Shown: positions 10,812 to 22,738, counted from the first letter of the stretch. The stretch is DNA of 64,000 bases from Flabesymbios commensalis (GCA_964017125.1 OZ024908.1:82017155-82081154), one strand, 5' to 3'. Program-made: numbers and translations. Notes: generated by a model not told the origin, from the letters alone.

Positions 10812-10920
10812 CCCAGCAAACACGATACATTGACCCAGTGCTGGGTTAATGTTGGTCCGACGTCGGAGACGGCGGGCCAACATTAACGCAGCATTGGGTC
10901 GATATAGTGTGTTTGCCGGG
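10812..10920. repeat. CCCAGCA-type palindromic MITE in the IAP 3' UTR
   Basis: A clean copy starting 15 bp after the stop codon: CCCAGCAAACACGATACATT ... TGTTTGCCGGG. Copy B has the uninterrupted site (TTTAAAGGGACTTGCC), which implies a 2-bp AA duplication. Any transcript of copy A would carry this ~109-nt hairpin in its 3' UTR. Confidence 0.85.
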
Positions 10921-11945
10921 AAAGGGACTTGCCCATCACTTAGGTTAAGTCATGGTTGTCAAAAAGTCTCAACTTGTCTGGTACATCAACAAATAGTTAA
11001 TTGCATCTGTATTATTAGATTACAGTATTTTAACAATAACAGTTGAAATGCAATGTATGTTGACGCCCTTAGCCATGTTTGCATTTGTGACAATCATGAC
11101 CAAAACTGATGGTCTAATCCCTTTAATAACCACTTCAATTAGGAAATTATGTTTGAAGACACACTTTAAATAACGTCAGGATTAGCAAGACATCGGTTGC
11201 ATTTGAAGGCACTTTAGGCATTCTTTTGATGTGTTAAGCCTAATATCATATCATTCATCAGATCGAACAGAGAGTCAAATCATTGTTAATATCTGAAAAG
11301 CACGAAGAACAAAACAACCGCATAAAGAACATAGTGTTCACATAAAGCAATTTGTTAATAAAGAATGTGTTTATGCAAGCTGACATATATATTTTATATA
11401 AAATAAACTAAACGACATTGCCATGATATATAGATGTTGCATATCTGTTTCTTATCTAAATTTTTGATAATGTACATGATCACTGCCGTACTTAACATCA
11501 AGTAAAATAATGTTAAGCGGCATTAAAAATATATATGATAACCACTTAAAGTAAAGCTAAATGACATTACCATGATGTAGTTAGGGGCATATCTGTTTTC
11601 TGTAAATAGTATTTTCATATTAGTAACTCGGCTACTCTAGTCATATTGTTGTACCTGGTGTGTATAGATTACCTTATTTCTCTCCAAAAATATGGCCCAT
11701 GTGTCGTAATCTACCCATATTTGGTGTGTTACGTGTAGACTTCGTGCAGACGAGATCATTTGTTTTGTTCGACATATATATAGACGTGTAGACGAGATCA
11801 TCTAGTTAACTTTTGTCCTGTTGGACATATGTATACATACATAGTATATACAGACACGTGTTCCAAACAAAAAAACAACCACGGAAAATTATAAAATATT
11901 TTGTGGTGAATCAAATAGGCCTAATTATATTTGGGAGATGTTTTC
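10921..11945. other. 3' flank of IAP copy A
   Basis: AT-rich, collinear with 26115-27295 in unit B. It contains an AATAAA at 11357-11362 and otherwise nothing recognised. Confidence 0.5.
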
Positions 11946-11949
11946 GTCG

Positions 11950-11990
11950 TTTGAAGCTGGAAATTGCGTCAGCAATTCGAGCTTCAAATG
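11950..11990. repeat. hairpin, TTTGAAGCTGGAA type
   Basis: TTTGAAGCTGGAAATTGC - GTCA - GCAATTCGAGCTTCAAA: an 18-bp stem with a 4-nt loop and one mismatch. The counterpart is at 27301-27341. It is the core hairpin of a TTAA MITE family (see 17945-18167). Confidence 0.8.
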
Positions 11991-12575
11991 AATGAAAACT
12001 AATACCAAACAATACAGCTGGACACGGGTTTATATCAATGGTGCCAACTATTTAAGATATATGGATGACACATTGTTCTAATCTATACATATTATGCTCT
12101 ATTGGTGTATTTATTATACACCAATAGTGTTAAACCATTCTTGTGTGTATATATTATTGTGATATAGTATGGTCTTTTCTTTACAATACGACAAATAAGG
12201 TATTTATTTATTTACCCATCCAGTCATCATGTATACACGATTTGTAGATCAAATCTAGATTGTTGAGGAGGAATATAACTTATTTATTAGCTCGAATAGA
12301 AACATAACGTGAATGCCTGTTCTGTTATATTTATTGTTTTATTTGTATGAAAACACATAACGCTTCGTCAATTTAAAAGCTGTATTATCTGTATTATTTA
12401 TTATGTTCATCATTATATAAATCATCTTTTTTATATAAAATATGGCACGAGGTTACACTTTACATTCTGTTTTTTTATGTATATACTTTGCATTTAACAT
12501 TGTGGTGCAGTGTTTATATCTTATGTATGATTTTATGAGGATTATGATCTATAGCTATTTACTTTTATCATGTTT

Positions 12576-12780
12576 ATAGGGCGGGGTCCTTGCGTAGTGA
12601 TTACGTCTAATGCCTGTCACGTGAGAGTTTCGGGTTTCATCCCCGGATCTGGTATTCAGGTTTCAAACACAATGTTTCTGTCCTTCCCACTAATAAATAT
12701 TCAGTATTGTGGAGAGCAAAGAGGTAGCGTGCTCGACCTCAGACCAGGCATCTGCTCAGTTTAGCCTGTATGTGCTCCAT
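12576..12780 (+). mobile_element. decayed tRNA-derived SINE
   Basis: The head GGGCGGGGTCCTTGCGTAGT with a degraded B box (GGGTTTCATCCCC), a fragment of the second module (GAGGTAGCGTGCTCGACCTC) and the 3' CAGTTTAGCCTGTATGTGC part. An ATTC repeat tail follows. In unit B (27923-28015) the head is absent. Confidence 0.65.
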
Positions 12781-12888
12781 TCATTGATTCATTCATTGAT
12801 TCATTCATTCATGCATTCATTCATGTATTCATTCATTTATTCATTCATTCATTCATTCATTCATTCATTCATTCATTATTTATTTATT
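12776..12888 (+). repeat. (ATTC)n / (ATTCATTG)n microsatellite
   Basis: A tetranucleotide run expanded from the SINE tail. The counterpart in unit B is at 28012-28105. Confidence 0.85.
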
Positions 12889-12890
12889 CT

Positions 12891-12952
12891 ATTTTCATCC
12901 ACCCTGAGTTGTGAATTGCTGCGGCAATTCACAACGCAGGGTGGATGAAAAT
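12891..12952. repeat. hairpin, ACCCTGAGTTGTG type (unit A)
   Basis: A 29-bp stem closing on a TGCG loop with one internal mismatch. It pairs with the unit B copy at 28111-28172. Two base pairs differ between the copies on both strands of the stem (12896/12947 and 12899/12944), so pairing is kept. Confidence 0.85.
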
Positions 12953-13082
12953 ATCCTGATTTGATGAAGAACCCAGTATAATATCTCAACAGAAAGCTGT
13001 GAACCTCCTCATTGTGATGGGTTATAACATTTTATTTAAATAAATGTTATTCAAAAAATGACGTTGGAGCTTAAAGTGTTAA

Positions 13083-13312
13083 CCCTTAGGACACTGATGT
13101 CGACTACAGTAGACATTCTGTGTTTTATCAGCACCTGTATAATCAGTTGTTAAAAGTAAAATATGCTTTAAATCTTGAAGCACTGATATATATTGGGACT
13201 TGAATTTCGCAAATCACACACATTTTTAGTCACTTGAAGTTGTGGATCGCGGTAGCGAGACACAACTTCAAGTGACCGAAAATTTCAATTGAATAACTCA
13301 GTGCTCCAAGGG
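13083..13312 (+). repeat. TTAA MITE with ACTTGAAGTTGTG hairpin
   Basis: TTAA at 13079-13082 and 13313-13316; ends CCCTTAGGACACTG ... CAGTGCTCCAAGGG. The subterminal hairpin (~13232-13280) is ACTTGAAGTTGTGGATCGC paired with GCGAGACACAACTTCAAGT. Unit B has an empty site near 28290, so it inserted after the duplication. Confidence 0.9.
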
Positions 13313-14237
13313 TTAATATTGTAAACATACATAGCCAGTATGCTTACTGATATGTGTGTGTGTTTTTATAACATTTATAGCAAAAGCGTTATTTGTACAT
13401 AACGTTTTTTTAATATATAACCGTTTTAAACTTTTATATCATACAGCGTATTTATGTAATTATATTTATTATTTAAATAATGTATTTATTTATTTAAAAT
13501 GTTTTATTTCCTATTCATTATTAGCGCCCTGACTGCAGATTTAAAAATTGTAATACAATTGGCATTTATTTAGGTTGCTCTTTTTATATTTATATTGTAT
13601 TGTGATTAGGCTTTATATACACAACTATATACAATCTTTACACAAATGTTATTGTAAAAAAATATAACTGTTGTGTAAATTAGAATGTCAAATACAGGTG
13701 ACCAGCACTATTACTACGTTTGACATCCGGGATAAAAGTTAAATAAAAATATGATAAGATAAAATATCACGCGCCAGCCTGGCATAGTCAAACGTCGACT
13801 TGTACGATGCTGGACCAAGCGTGGATAGTTTACGGTGTCCCGGCAGAGGTGGGTCGCTGGGCCTGTGCTGGTTCGCCAGTTTTGGGTCAGCGTCTGGCTT
13901 TTGGTGGGACATCACGTGGTACCAGGCTATATATTATGTCTATGCAATACGCAATGTTAGCTTTATCGAATAATAAAGAATGTTGTTACTTTTTATTTGC
14001 TACATTGTTGTCTCTTTTTGTCGCATTTCCCTCTATCGCAGCGTTCCAGTAACACCATACACCGTACTCAAGGATGCCCGCATAGAAGCGGCTTTTTAAA
14101 GCCTTTTTTTTGCAGTTATATCTAGAATCTAATATTTTAAAACCACTTGAACGGATGTAATAAATCTTAAAACTAACCCTAAATAAAATAAATGAATTTG
14201 AATCTGCTGATCCAGGAGCCAACACTATTTCAATTAA

Positions 14238-14452
14238 CTTTTAACCGCTAAGCCCTTCTATAGTGGTCGTTTTTCATCTTTTTTAATAGTAGATTAAATC
14301 ACCGTTATTGAGAACGAAATGTATTTTTCAACATCAAGATATGCTCTCAAATTAAAAAAGTATCTACTAAAAATGTGAGTAATTTTCTAGCGAGACACAA
14401 CTTCAAGTGGGTGAAAATTTAAATGATATAATTTAGCGCTTTAACTTAAGGG
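14238..14452 (+). repeat. TTAA MITE, ACTTGAAGTTGTG family (decayed)
   Basis: TTAA at 14234-14237 and 14453-14456. The left hairpin arm is partly deleted, leaving AGCGAGACACAACTTCAAGT. The unit B counterpart begins at ~29486 and is enlarged by an insertion. Confidence 0.7.
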
Positions 14453-15160
14453 TTAAAACTAAGTTCAATAAAAAAGGTTCATTTGCCTTACAAAGCTCAT
14501 GGCGCAAATCTTTTGGGAAATATTCCAGATACTGTCTACTCCATTTGACTAAAATAACTTAGACGTTGCAGTTCTGACCTGTGTGGCAGAAAAGAGTGAC
14601 CTGTTCCGACTTGACAGACGTCTTCTTTTCGCATTCACCCATAAGAGCTGCATCAATTTGAAAAAATATGATGTAAATAATTATTTAAAAAGCAGGTCGA
14701 TGTCCATCATCTCCTAGTGGAAAGACGATGATAAGATATGTAAAAGCTCACAGTATTCCTTACAATTAATTTCTAGGTAATGAATGGCATATCTAGTAAA
14801 ATTTATCTGAATTCGTTCAATAGCCTCTATTTGAACTTTGATGAACGGAGACCAGACTGGGGCAGAATATTCTATATTCTATTGAAGTTTTCATCAAGTT
14901 TAATGGATACCGACTGGAGCTCTATAAACTAGTGAGCGTATAATTGACATTGCTACATTTGTTAGTTACATTAGAATATGATTAGAAGAATGATTATTAA
15001 ATACTAAGCCCGTGTCAACTGTAACTATACAACTGCACAGTTTAACGTGTTGCTCTAGTAACATAAACCATTCTCGCAACATGTTTCAAAATGACGTTAG
15101 ATACATTTAACATTATTTAGAACTATTAATAGAATAGAATTATGAGGCTTGTGAATTGTT

Positions 15161-15305
15161 ACACTCTTACCACAAAACGTTCTTGAAGGTTCTTTTCCAT
15201 ACAGTGATATAGATAAAGCCTCCACATTCATCCCTGGTTTGTGGAACCTTTCTCTATATCACTGTATGGAAAATAACCTTCAAGAACCTTTTGTGTTAAG
15301 AGTGT
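15161..15305. repeat. MITE with ~60-bp TIRs
   Basis: ACACTCTTACCACAAAACGT ... TTTTGTGTTAAGAGTGT. The arms run to ATACAGTGATATAG on both sides. TA at both ends fits a mariner-like target duplication (inference). Confidence 0.8.
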
Positions 15306-15802
15306 AGGAATATGCTTTGCTGTATAGTACTCAACTCAAACCTATCACGGGCGTAATGGACGTGACCCCCCCCCCTGGAATACACCCCCCTGATAGATTT
15401 TAAAATGTGCGACTTATCAGATTTCATCAGTGTTTATGGTATCACTTGCACTTCGCGAATATTTTTTTCAGTCAACCCACTCAGATTTGGTGATGTCAAG
15501 TTTCATATGCTTAATCCTTTGAAGACTCAAACCATAAACGTATTTGACATAACATAAACCTATAATATAAACGTATAATAAAGGCCCTCTTTTTTTTTTA
15601 CAAAATCATCTAATTTTATCTACTTTGCAACGCCTCGTCTCCTCGTATCTGCTTTTGTTTATACTTGTTGACATGCAGCTAATACAAGCATGTTTGAGTT
15701 TCGACTGATAAAAAATAAAGGCGTGGAATAAGAATTTATTTGGATTATATAAGTATGTATGCCAAAGTGAAGTGAATACCTTTGTCAAAATACATTTGAT
15801 AA

Positions 15803-15893
15803 GTATTTTAGAAGTTAGACTATTTGACATGTAATACAATTCTGAGACCAGGCTAATTATTTACTACATGTCAAATGGTCTAACTTCTTAAAA
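15803..15893. repeat. imperfect inverted repeat
   Basis: TAGAAGTTAGACTATTTGAC and CATGTCAAATGGTCTAACTT form ~28-bp arms around a ~35-bp loop. Confidence 0.65.
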
Positions 15894-16077
15894 AATTAGC
15901 AAAACTCCGCGAAACTTCCAGGATAGTCACGGCATGAATGGAAAATAGTGTGTGTAAAATATTATGAAAATTGGTTGAGAATTGACTGAGAAATCAACGA
16001 AATTCATTCACCACGGTTAATGTGAATCCGACTATAATGAGATCTGTATTACATTTCAACATGTTCAAAAGTCTTTA

Positions 16078-16155
16078 CCCAGATAACACGAGACGCCACA
16101 CCAGTGCTGGTTTAGTGCTAGTCCACCATCTGTGATGCTGACCCAACATTAAATA
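16078..16155. repeat. half CCCAGCA-type MITE
   Basis: CCCAGATAACACGAGACG and the left body; the right half is replaced by the start of duplication unit B. Confidence 0.55.
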
Positions 16156-16250
16156 GTCCGCGACATCACCAAGTAAGCACTGAATTACCTAAACGCTATG
16201 ACAGGACTCTCCCTGATCATGACTAACGTCGTAAGTTGGCAGGCAGCCAT

Positions 16251-16346
16251 CCCTGCAAACACGACGCGTTGGGCCAGTGTTGATTTAAGGTTGAGTCAGC
16301 GTCGCAGACGGTGGTCCAACGGTAAGTCAACATTGGCCTGTTTGTT
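16251..16346. repeat. CCCAGCA-type palindromic MITE
   Basis: CCCTGCAAACACGACGCGTT, centre GCGTCGCAGACGGTGG; decayed right end. Confidence 0.7.
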
Positions 16347-16354
16347 ATACCAGC

Positions 16355-16571
16355 ACTATCAAGCCTGAATTTGTCACCTTCATCGCTCTAAACAACTCGA
16401 CTTATAATGGATGAAGATGACTCGGAAGTTGGAGGCAAATTAAAAATAAAAATCGGTATTATTGAGACAGTTCAATGAAAATGTTCGTTATAAAACCCCT
16501 AGGTGTATGAAGCTAAGTCATTCAGCTGAAGCAAAATGATCTTTGATGCATATTGAGGGCTTTAAAGGTTA
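16355..16571. repeat. decayed TTAA MITE, TACAAG-hairpin family
   Basis: Body words AAGCCTGAATTTGTCACCTTCATC, CCCCTAGGTGTATGAAG and a GGCTTTAAAGGTTAA end match 57125-57365. The hairpin is degenerate. Confidence 0.6.
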
Positions 16572-16783
16572 ACGTGTGGTGTTTGCTGACAAACAGAAGT
16601 AACTGGTTACTTTCCCAGTCGCCAGCTACTGCTATTTACCTTAGCGGTCATTATATATTACACAGATCACTAAACTATACAAAATACAGTCAGCTTTTTC
16701 TTATTTATCTTGTACTATGATACGTTCGCAATTTATGATCCACAAAGGTTGCCGAACAATGATTTCTATGTAGAGGGTCTATA

Positions 16784-16891
16784 CCAGCACACACGACACA
16801 TTGACCCAATGGTGGTTTATTGTTAGTCCACCGTCTACGACACTGGCCCAACATTAAACCAACATTGGGTCAATATCTCGTGTCTGCTGGG
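16784..16891. repeat. CCCAGCA-type palindromic MITE
   Basis: CCAGCACACACGACACATTG ... TCGTGTCTGCTGGG. Confidence 0.8.
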
Positions 16892-16999
16892 TTTATATAA
16901 ACTCCTTGATATCACAGTATGCCCATGTTGCTCAGTGTACACGGTATATGGGGAAGTGGCTATTATCATATTTTTATAATCTGATTAAGGGGGGGGGAA

Positions 17000-17080
17000 C
17001 CCAATGTCGGTTTGATGTTGGCAATGTCCGACAATGATCTCACAATGGATCAGCGTCTCGTGTTTATTGAGTTAAACAAC
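17000..17080. repeat. decayed CCCAGCA-type MITE
   Basis: ACCCAATGTCGGTTTGATGT ... GCGTCTCGTGTTTATTG; left end lost. Confidence 0.55.
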
Positions 17081-17111
17081 TTGGTTGTTATCAGGTTATA
17101 GAGAAGTTAAA

Positions 17112-17222
17112 CCCAGCAAAACACGATACATTCACCCAATGTCAACTTAATGCTGAGCCGACATGTACATAGTAGACCAAATATTAAAGCTAACATTTGG
17201 CTAATGCATCATGTGTGATGGG
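17112..17222. repeat. CCCAGCA-type MITE, followed by two right-half copies
   Basis: CCCAGCAAAACACGATACATTC ... ATCATGTGTGATGGG. Right halves recur at 17268-17318 and 17367-17415, each next to a GTGGGYGGGTGACACAC word, which points to local tandem amplification. Confidence 0.65.
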
Positions 17223-17944
17223 TAATCTATGAGTATAAGTTAACTGTTGAATGTGTGACACACCGCTATAGAAGCCCCAACATTAGGCCAACATAAAATG
17301 TATTGTGTTTGCTGAGTATTATGTTAGATGTTAGCTGTGGGCGGGTGACACACCGTGTACGTAGTATGCCCAACATTAAGCCAACATTGGGTAAATGTAT
17401 CGTGTTTGATGGGTATATGTTAGGTGTGGGTGGGTGACACACATAGTTTTAAGGCGTGGTGATGAACCACGTACTCCATACTATTATAGGAATACCTTCC
17501 ACCAATACGACTCATGTAGGAAATACTGCTATCATGTTTATTACTGACAATCAATAGGTAGTCTGCACACATGGTAACTTAACTAGAACACTGATTTAGG
17601 CTGGATATATTATTATTCTTGTTTTAAATATAGTTTTTGAAGTGTAATATTTGCCTTAAACCTGTGACAGTGGTATCTGCTATGACATAACTGCAGGTCA
17701 CTTGACCTGGCTAAAGATTGACGTTTCAGGGCGGAATTAAAGCAGGTGAGTCGTCATTGATCAATAATACATATATATCGTGACGATATATATATATAGT
17801 GACGATCAACCTACCTGATGTCAACATTTTGCCTTAAATATCAAGTCTCAACCAATAAGTGAGCCACAGCATATCAGTGAGCTATACAATTTAAGTGTTG
17901 TCTCAATTGCTACTGAAACAGAGCCGAGAGCCCGAGACTATTAA

Positions 17945-18167
17945 CCTTTTCACTACCATACATGACGGAAATTTCCGTCGTCATTCGTCAATGAACTTAA
18001 CAATAAAATGACACAAATTTTCGTCAAATATATACTACATTTATGTATTTTTCGTCATTTGAAGCTGGAAATTGCGTAAGCAATTCCAGCTTCAAATGAC
18101 GAAAAATAGAACTCCTACACCAGTATATCTGGATCCTGGCATGCACCCCGGCCTGGAAGTCAAAGGG
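17945..18167 (+). repeat. TTAA MITE with TTTGAAGCTGGAA hairpin
   Basis: TTAA at 17941-17944 and 18168-18171; ends CCTTTTCACTACC ... GTCAAAGGG. The hairpin (~18056-18105) is TTTGAAGCTGGAAATTGC with a GTAA loop and its complement. An 8-bp GACGGAAATTTCCGTC palindrome lies near the left end. Confidence 0.85.
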
Positions 18168-18245
18168 TTAAACAAACTAGCCACGTGTCCAATAACGTTC
18201 AAACATTATTAGGCTATTTAGTCGATGTTTGATTAGTAAATGAAT

Positions 18246-18470
18246 GAATGGGTTTTTAAGCCACCTTTGTGCACATATATGCTAAACTGGGCCTGAGGCG
18301 AGCACGCTACCTCTCGGTCACGGAGGCTACCCACAATACTGAATCTTTACGAATGAGCGGGAAAGATTTTTTTTTCTTTGAAACGTGAATGCCAGAGCTG
18401 GAGAAGATCTCCCGATCTCCGACTTTCCAAGCAGGCCGCCTTAACAACTGCATTAGGCCCCCGCCCATCA
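18246..18470 (-). mobile_element. tRNA-derived SINE, minus strand
   Basis: Read on the minus strand it gives GGGCGGGGGCCTAATGCAG, a tRNA-like head, GCCTCCGTGACCGAGAGGTA and the 3' part ending in an ATTCATTCATT tail. It lacks most of the second module's 3' half. Confidence 0.7.
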
Positions 18471-18479
18471 CATATTTAA

Positions 18480-19415
18480 TAATTTCAAATTATTGGGATA
18501 TGGTATGAATTAATGATCTGATCATGCAATACTTATCGCTATGGTCCCACGAGAGCCAACATGTTTAGCGATATGTACTGGCGATCGGTGCCGATATCGA
18601 ACGTGTGGTCCAATGAGAAAAAACACACTAGGAATATTCGGGGAAGTATCGCCGACATTTTGCCGAATATTCTGTGATGCATAGGGGAAGATTCGGGAAT
18701 AAATCTGCTATATCGGCTAACAGTTGCGATGTATTTTGAGAATTGGGGATGGTCGGTGATCCATCGGTGTGTGACATACGAATATCGGGGATGCGTTGGG
18801 GGCCTAATGGTGATATATTGACGATGTCGTGGTGATTTATTGATGGTGTAGTGCCTTATGGATATCATATAAAAGGTGGAGAGATCTTACGTGGAACCAC
18901 ATACCTTGTGGCTGCCGAATGAGATCATGGATGAAGAAGGGATCACTTTTGTTCTATTGGCGTATTACTGGGTGGAGAGAAAAAATAGAACACGCAGGCG
19001 AAATCATCGTCGCCGATGCTTCGCAGAGCAGTATGGGAACATCAGTGAGCATCGACGATGGATCAACCAAACAATCGGCGATATTATAACATAAAATGGA
19101 CATCGCCGATGTTTACATGAGCATGTTGGGAACATCGCCGATGTGTGGCCGATGTGTCTGCGATATTTTTAATGTCAGTGCACTGAATGTTCGCGACCGT
19201 TGTGCGCTGCTCGGCGCTGTTTGGCGATATATCGCTGATGGTTCTTAGCGACGAAAATCAAGAAAAAAATCAATGCATGCATTGACATTTTTCTCGATGT
19301 TCCGATGCCTTGGTGAATCATGGCGATTACTCGCGCACGTCACTGATAACTTGCCGAACTACTGGCACATGGTGGCGTTGCCGTGGCGATGCCCAAATTT
19401 GTGCATCAACACGAA
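18480..19415. other. CpG-rich block found only in unit B
   Basis: Composition is unlike the neighbours: rich in CG and in repeated short words such as ATCGCCGATG, CGATATATCG and GGCGATA. A 72-codon frame at 18876-19094 has a basic stretch but matches nothing I recognise. It may be a captured fragment or a decayed transposon interior. The function is unknown. Confidence 0.4.
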
Positions 19416-19417
19416 CG

Positions 19418-19452
19418 GGGGGGGGGGGGGAGGGGGTAATTGGGGGGGGGGG
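19418..19452 (+). repeat. poly-G tract
   Basis: Two runs of G (12 and 10) separated by AGGGGGTAATT. Confidence 0.9.
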
Positions 19453-19679
19453 TGTGGTCATTTGAACTTCTATGTTTAAACTTCCATTACATTTTATCTG
19501 TAGATTATGACGCAACGTGGAAAAATATGTGAAAGGAGACGCCTATATTTCACGAAACTTCCACGAGTTTCGAGATACTGTCCCAGACCGTTTCTGTTTA
19601 TCTGTTTATTATGTGACGTGTGGAGTAGTGGCTACATGTATCCACTTCATATTATTGATCACTGTGTACTTATCAATCC

Positions 19680-19753
19680 TATAAAAGGCTAAACTCACCA
19701 AGCGGAAAGCACTATACACAGACACGACAGACTACACAGGCCGTGTTAGATAA
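19680..19753 (+). promoter_or_regulatory. TATA box and candidate first exon of IAP copy B
   Basis: TATAAAAG at 19680-19687, then ~65 bp to a GTAAGC donor at 19754. The downstream sequence matches unit A from ~5065. The expected exon start is ~19710. The TATA match is strong but the assignment is inferred from position. Confidence 0.4.
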
Positions 19754-22021
19754 GTAAGCCCACTAGTATATTGGGCGGAGTTGAATCTCAGCTAATATTA
19801 TATAGCTGACCTAGTGAGAAGGTGACATATTTAAATGATGTTACATGTAACACGACCAACCATTTAACTGAATCTCCTCCTAATTGTCACTTATATTTTC
19901 AACAAAATTACTAAATGCATTGTAATAATATGGTGCACCTCCGTATAACCCTGGTGTACACCAACAAGACCGGAAATTCCCTTCACTACACTTTACAAGT
20001 ACATGTAGTAGCATGAAATGCCATCTAATTAGCGGCTAAGTAGTAACCATTACAAGTAAGAATAGTGTAACCTGTGATATATATAGTGCAGCCTTCAATT
20101 GTTCTTTTCGTTCTAATTAAATCTCCGTGCTTATATGTTTGACACATGGTAAAATATGAATATCTAGTTAATTTGACACAGCTGTTGTTTTAATTGTTTT
20201 TTAGGGAGGAAGGAGTATATTTCAATTTATTGATATATCTATTATATATTACATGGCGAGATTGGGTACAAACAATGTAGCTCTGTCGATATAGATTTAA
20301 CATTAAATATATGGCCTTCGCATATGTTTCTATGTCACTGTTGTAAAGACATATCAGTTAAAACATCGATCCAAATATCAATAATGATGGTTTCTTCGTT
20401 TCAGTGAAATGAGTAAACAGAAGAAAAAAGTTGCAAAACTTAAAATGCAGCACGAGAGAAATCGCTTGGCGTCATTTGCAGGTTTACCAGAACATATACC
20501 TTATATTGCATCACTTCTTGCCACAGCTGGGTTTTATCGCAGCAAGAATCCCAAAAGAAGAGATGAAGTGATCTGTTTCTCTTGTGGTTGCCGCTTAAGT
20601 GACTGGTCATCTGAGGATGACCATCATGAGAGACACAGAGAGGTCAGTCCTCGCTGCCCAATGGTCACTGATCATTCTGCTGACAGGAGGCTGGCTGGCA
20701 ATGTACCGTTTGGAACAGAGCCACCTGGTGATTTGGGAGAGCCACCTGGTGATTTTGGAAAGCCACCTGGTGATTTGGGAGAGCCACCTGGTGAGTTGGA
20801 ATCATGGAACACGTGCAGGTCTACAACACAAAATACAGGAGTCACATCTCATCAAAACACCTCAAATAGCTATCACCAACATCTCAACACAGCGTCATAT
20901 CCTCATGCTGGATTCAACATCTCATCAGCAACTTCAGAAAATACCTGACCGCCCACCTCAACGATTGGTACAGCTTACCACAATACCTCACCACCCACAT
21001 CGACCAGTGCTACAGCTTACCACAATACCCCACATTCTTCTCACAATACTCTAACATCAATACTTGATCGACAAAGAACACCAGAAACCACTTCCCGGAG
21101 AGATCACCGACTCAAACTTCTAAAGAGGGAATCAGTTCGGTTACAGACTTTCACGATTTGGGCAGAATGTGCACCTGTTGACAAGCATCTGGTGGCCAGA
21201 GCCGGGTTCTATTATATCGGACCTGGAGACAGGGTACGATGTGCGTACTGCTATAACGTGTTGAGAATGTGGGAAGATGGTGACATCCCTGAACGAGAAC
21301 ACAAGAAGTATTTTCCACGCTGTCCTCTCGTAGCGACCCCTTTGTCCTGTGGTAATGTACTGGTTGAAGACGACCATGCTCCTCTACCTCCACCATATGT
21401 AGTACAACCCAGAGTGATGACGTCACCGAGTGGACCATGGACAGGTTATCTACAAGAACAGGGACCTACCACTAATGGAGTAAGTACATACAGTACTAGT
21501 AATTAATTATTTAGTCTCATCTACATTTACATAGCGATCAAAAATGAGTTGTGAGAGACTGCACATAGATGTCTGCACATAACATAAACAATAACTGTCA
21601 AACATATATGTCTATGTTTGTAAAAGCATGGCATGATAGCAACAAAAATAGAAAAAAATTACCCCACGTGCAATATAAATTTTAAAATATTTAAAAAAAT
21701 GACCAGTAGGCCCCTTTGTCGAAATCTGACATTTGAGAGGCTAATACAATTTTTTAAACCTTATTACAGTTGACAAGTACAAACTCTCTTGAAATTTCAA
21801 TGAATCGATCACACAAGCCCCATCTAGCGAATGACGACAGACGTCGGCAAACATTCACTAGGTGACCTGAGGAGGCCCCCATGGAACCAGAGGCACTGGT
21901 GAAGGCTGGATTCTGTTATAGTGGTAAGTATATGTGCCACTAGCAATGGTGTCACATTGAGGTATCAAGGTATCGGTACAATATGACTCGCTTATTTTGG
22001 CGAGGCAATGTATAGTATGCC

Positions 22022-22738
22022 TTACCGCGAAATTTCGCCGAAAAGTTTTTTCAAACTTGCACGGTTTAGGCCATCCATCGCATAGAGCTACCAGACCTCT
22101 GATTAATACCCGATTTGTATGGCACGGCATGAACATAGATATTGCTAGATGGTGTCGTACCTGTAAGGGTTGCCAGTCCGCTAAAGTTTCACGTCACAAC
22201 ACTCCAGTTTTCGGAAAGTTCACTGAACCTACCGAGCGATTCGATCATGTCCACGTGGACATAGTCGGACCTTTACCTTATGCCGATGGTTTTAGATATC
22301 TACTGACTTGCGCCCACCAGTATGGCGTGATGGGCCTACGCCGGGAGTTCCGTTATGGGGTCACAACGGCCGACGAGGGACTCCGCCCAATCTCACCATC
22401 AAAACTCAAACATCCTCCTCCTCCGTCTGGTTGACGGTCTCAAACAAACCAGAAAACTCTCTTCTCTCTTGTCATGTTTATTTGATTAACATGCGATAAC
22501 AGCAAAGCACAACCATCCGCGCACGGCACGTCTCTATTGACTTAGCGAGAGCGAGCTACGGCACGTCCGTAGTCGCTGAGTATTACGCTTGAAGTGCGGG
22601 AATAATACCAAGGCCGCACACACTGCTCTGTGTGCGCACGTCGCCACGGTATGGAAACGAGGCGATCATCCCCGTCCGCCCGCGTCCAGGAGGCTGGGGA
22701 TAAACGCCACATTAATTGAGCGAATGTCAGGATCCTAC
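22022..22738 (+). mobile_element. fossil fragment of a Ty3/gypsy-like LTR retrotransposon
   Basis: About 0.7 kb present in IAP copy B and absent from copy A, between 5-bp ATGCC repeats (22017-22021, 22739-22743). The first ~300 bp encode the zinc-binding (HHCC) region and the beginning of the catalytic core of an integrase. The remainder is GC-rich and non-coding, possibly terminal-repeat sequence. It is broken and only a small piece of an element. It arrived after the duplication, so it is relatively young. Confidence 0.75.

Larger units (their letters stand above)
3687..14540 (+). repeat. tandem segmental duplication, unit A
   Basis: The same order of unique and repeated sequence reappears at ~16163-30430. 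The left edge is anchored by CACCAAGTAAACACTGAATG (3691) versus CACCAAGTAAGCACTGAATT (16167). The right edge is anchored by GGCGCAAATCTTTT (~14501) versus 30413. Unit A carries the intact IAP gene. Differences between units are mostly whole insertions of MITEs, SINEs and other blocks. Confidence 0.85.
14541..16162. other. spacer between the two duplication units
   Basis: Apart from the two inverted repeats and the partial MITE listed here, I see no gene or known repeat. Two C runs occur near 15367-15390. Confidence 0.4.

Noticed and set aside
18876-19094. 72-codon frame with basic stretch
   Set aside because: Lies in a word-repetitive CpG-rich block; a transposase link was considered, but no motif is convincing.
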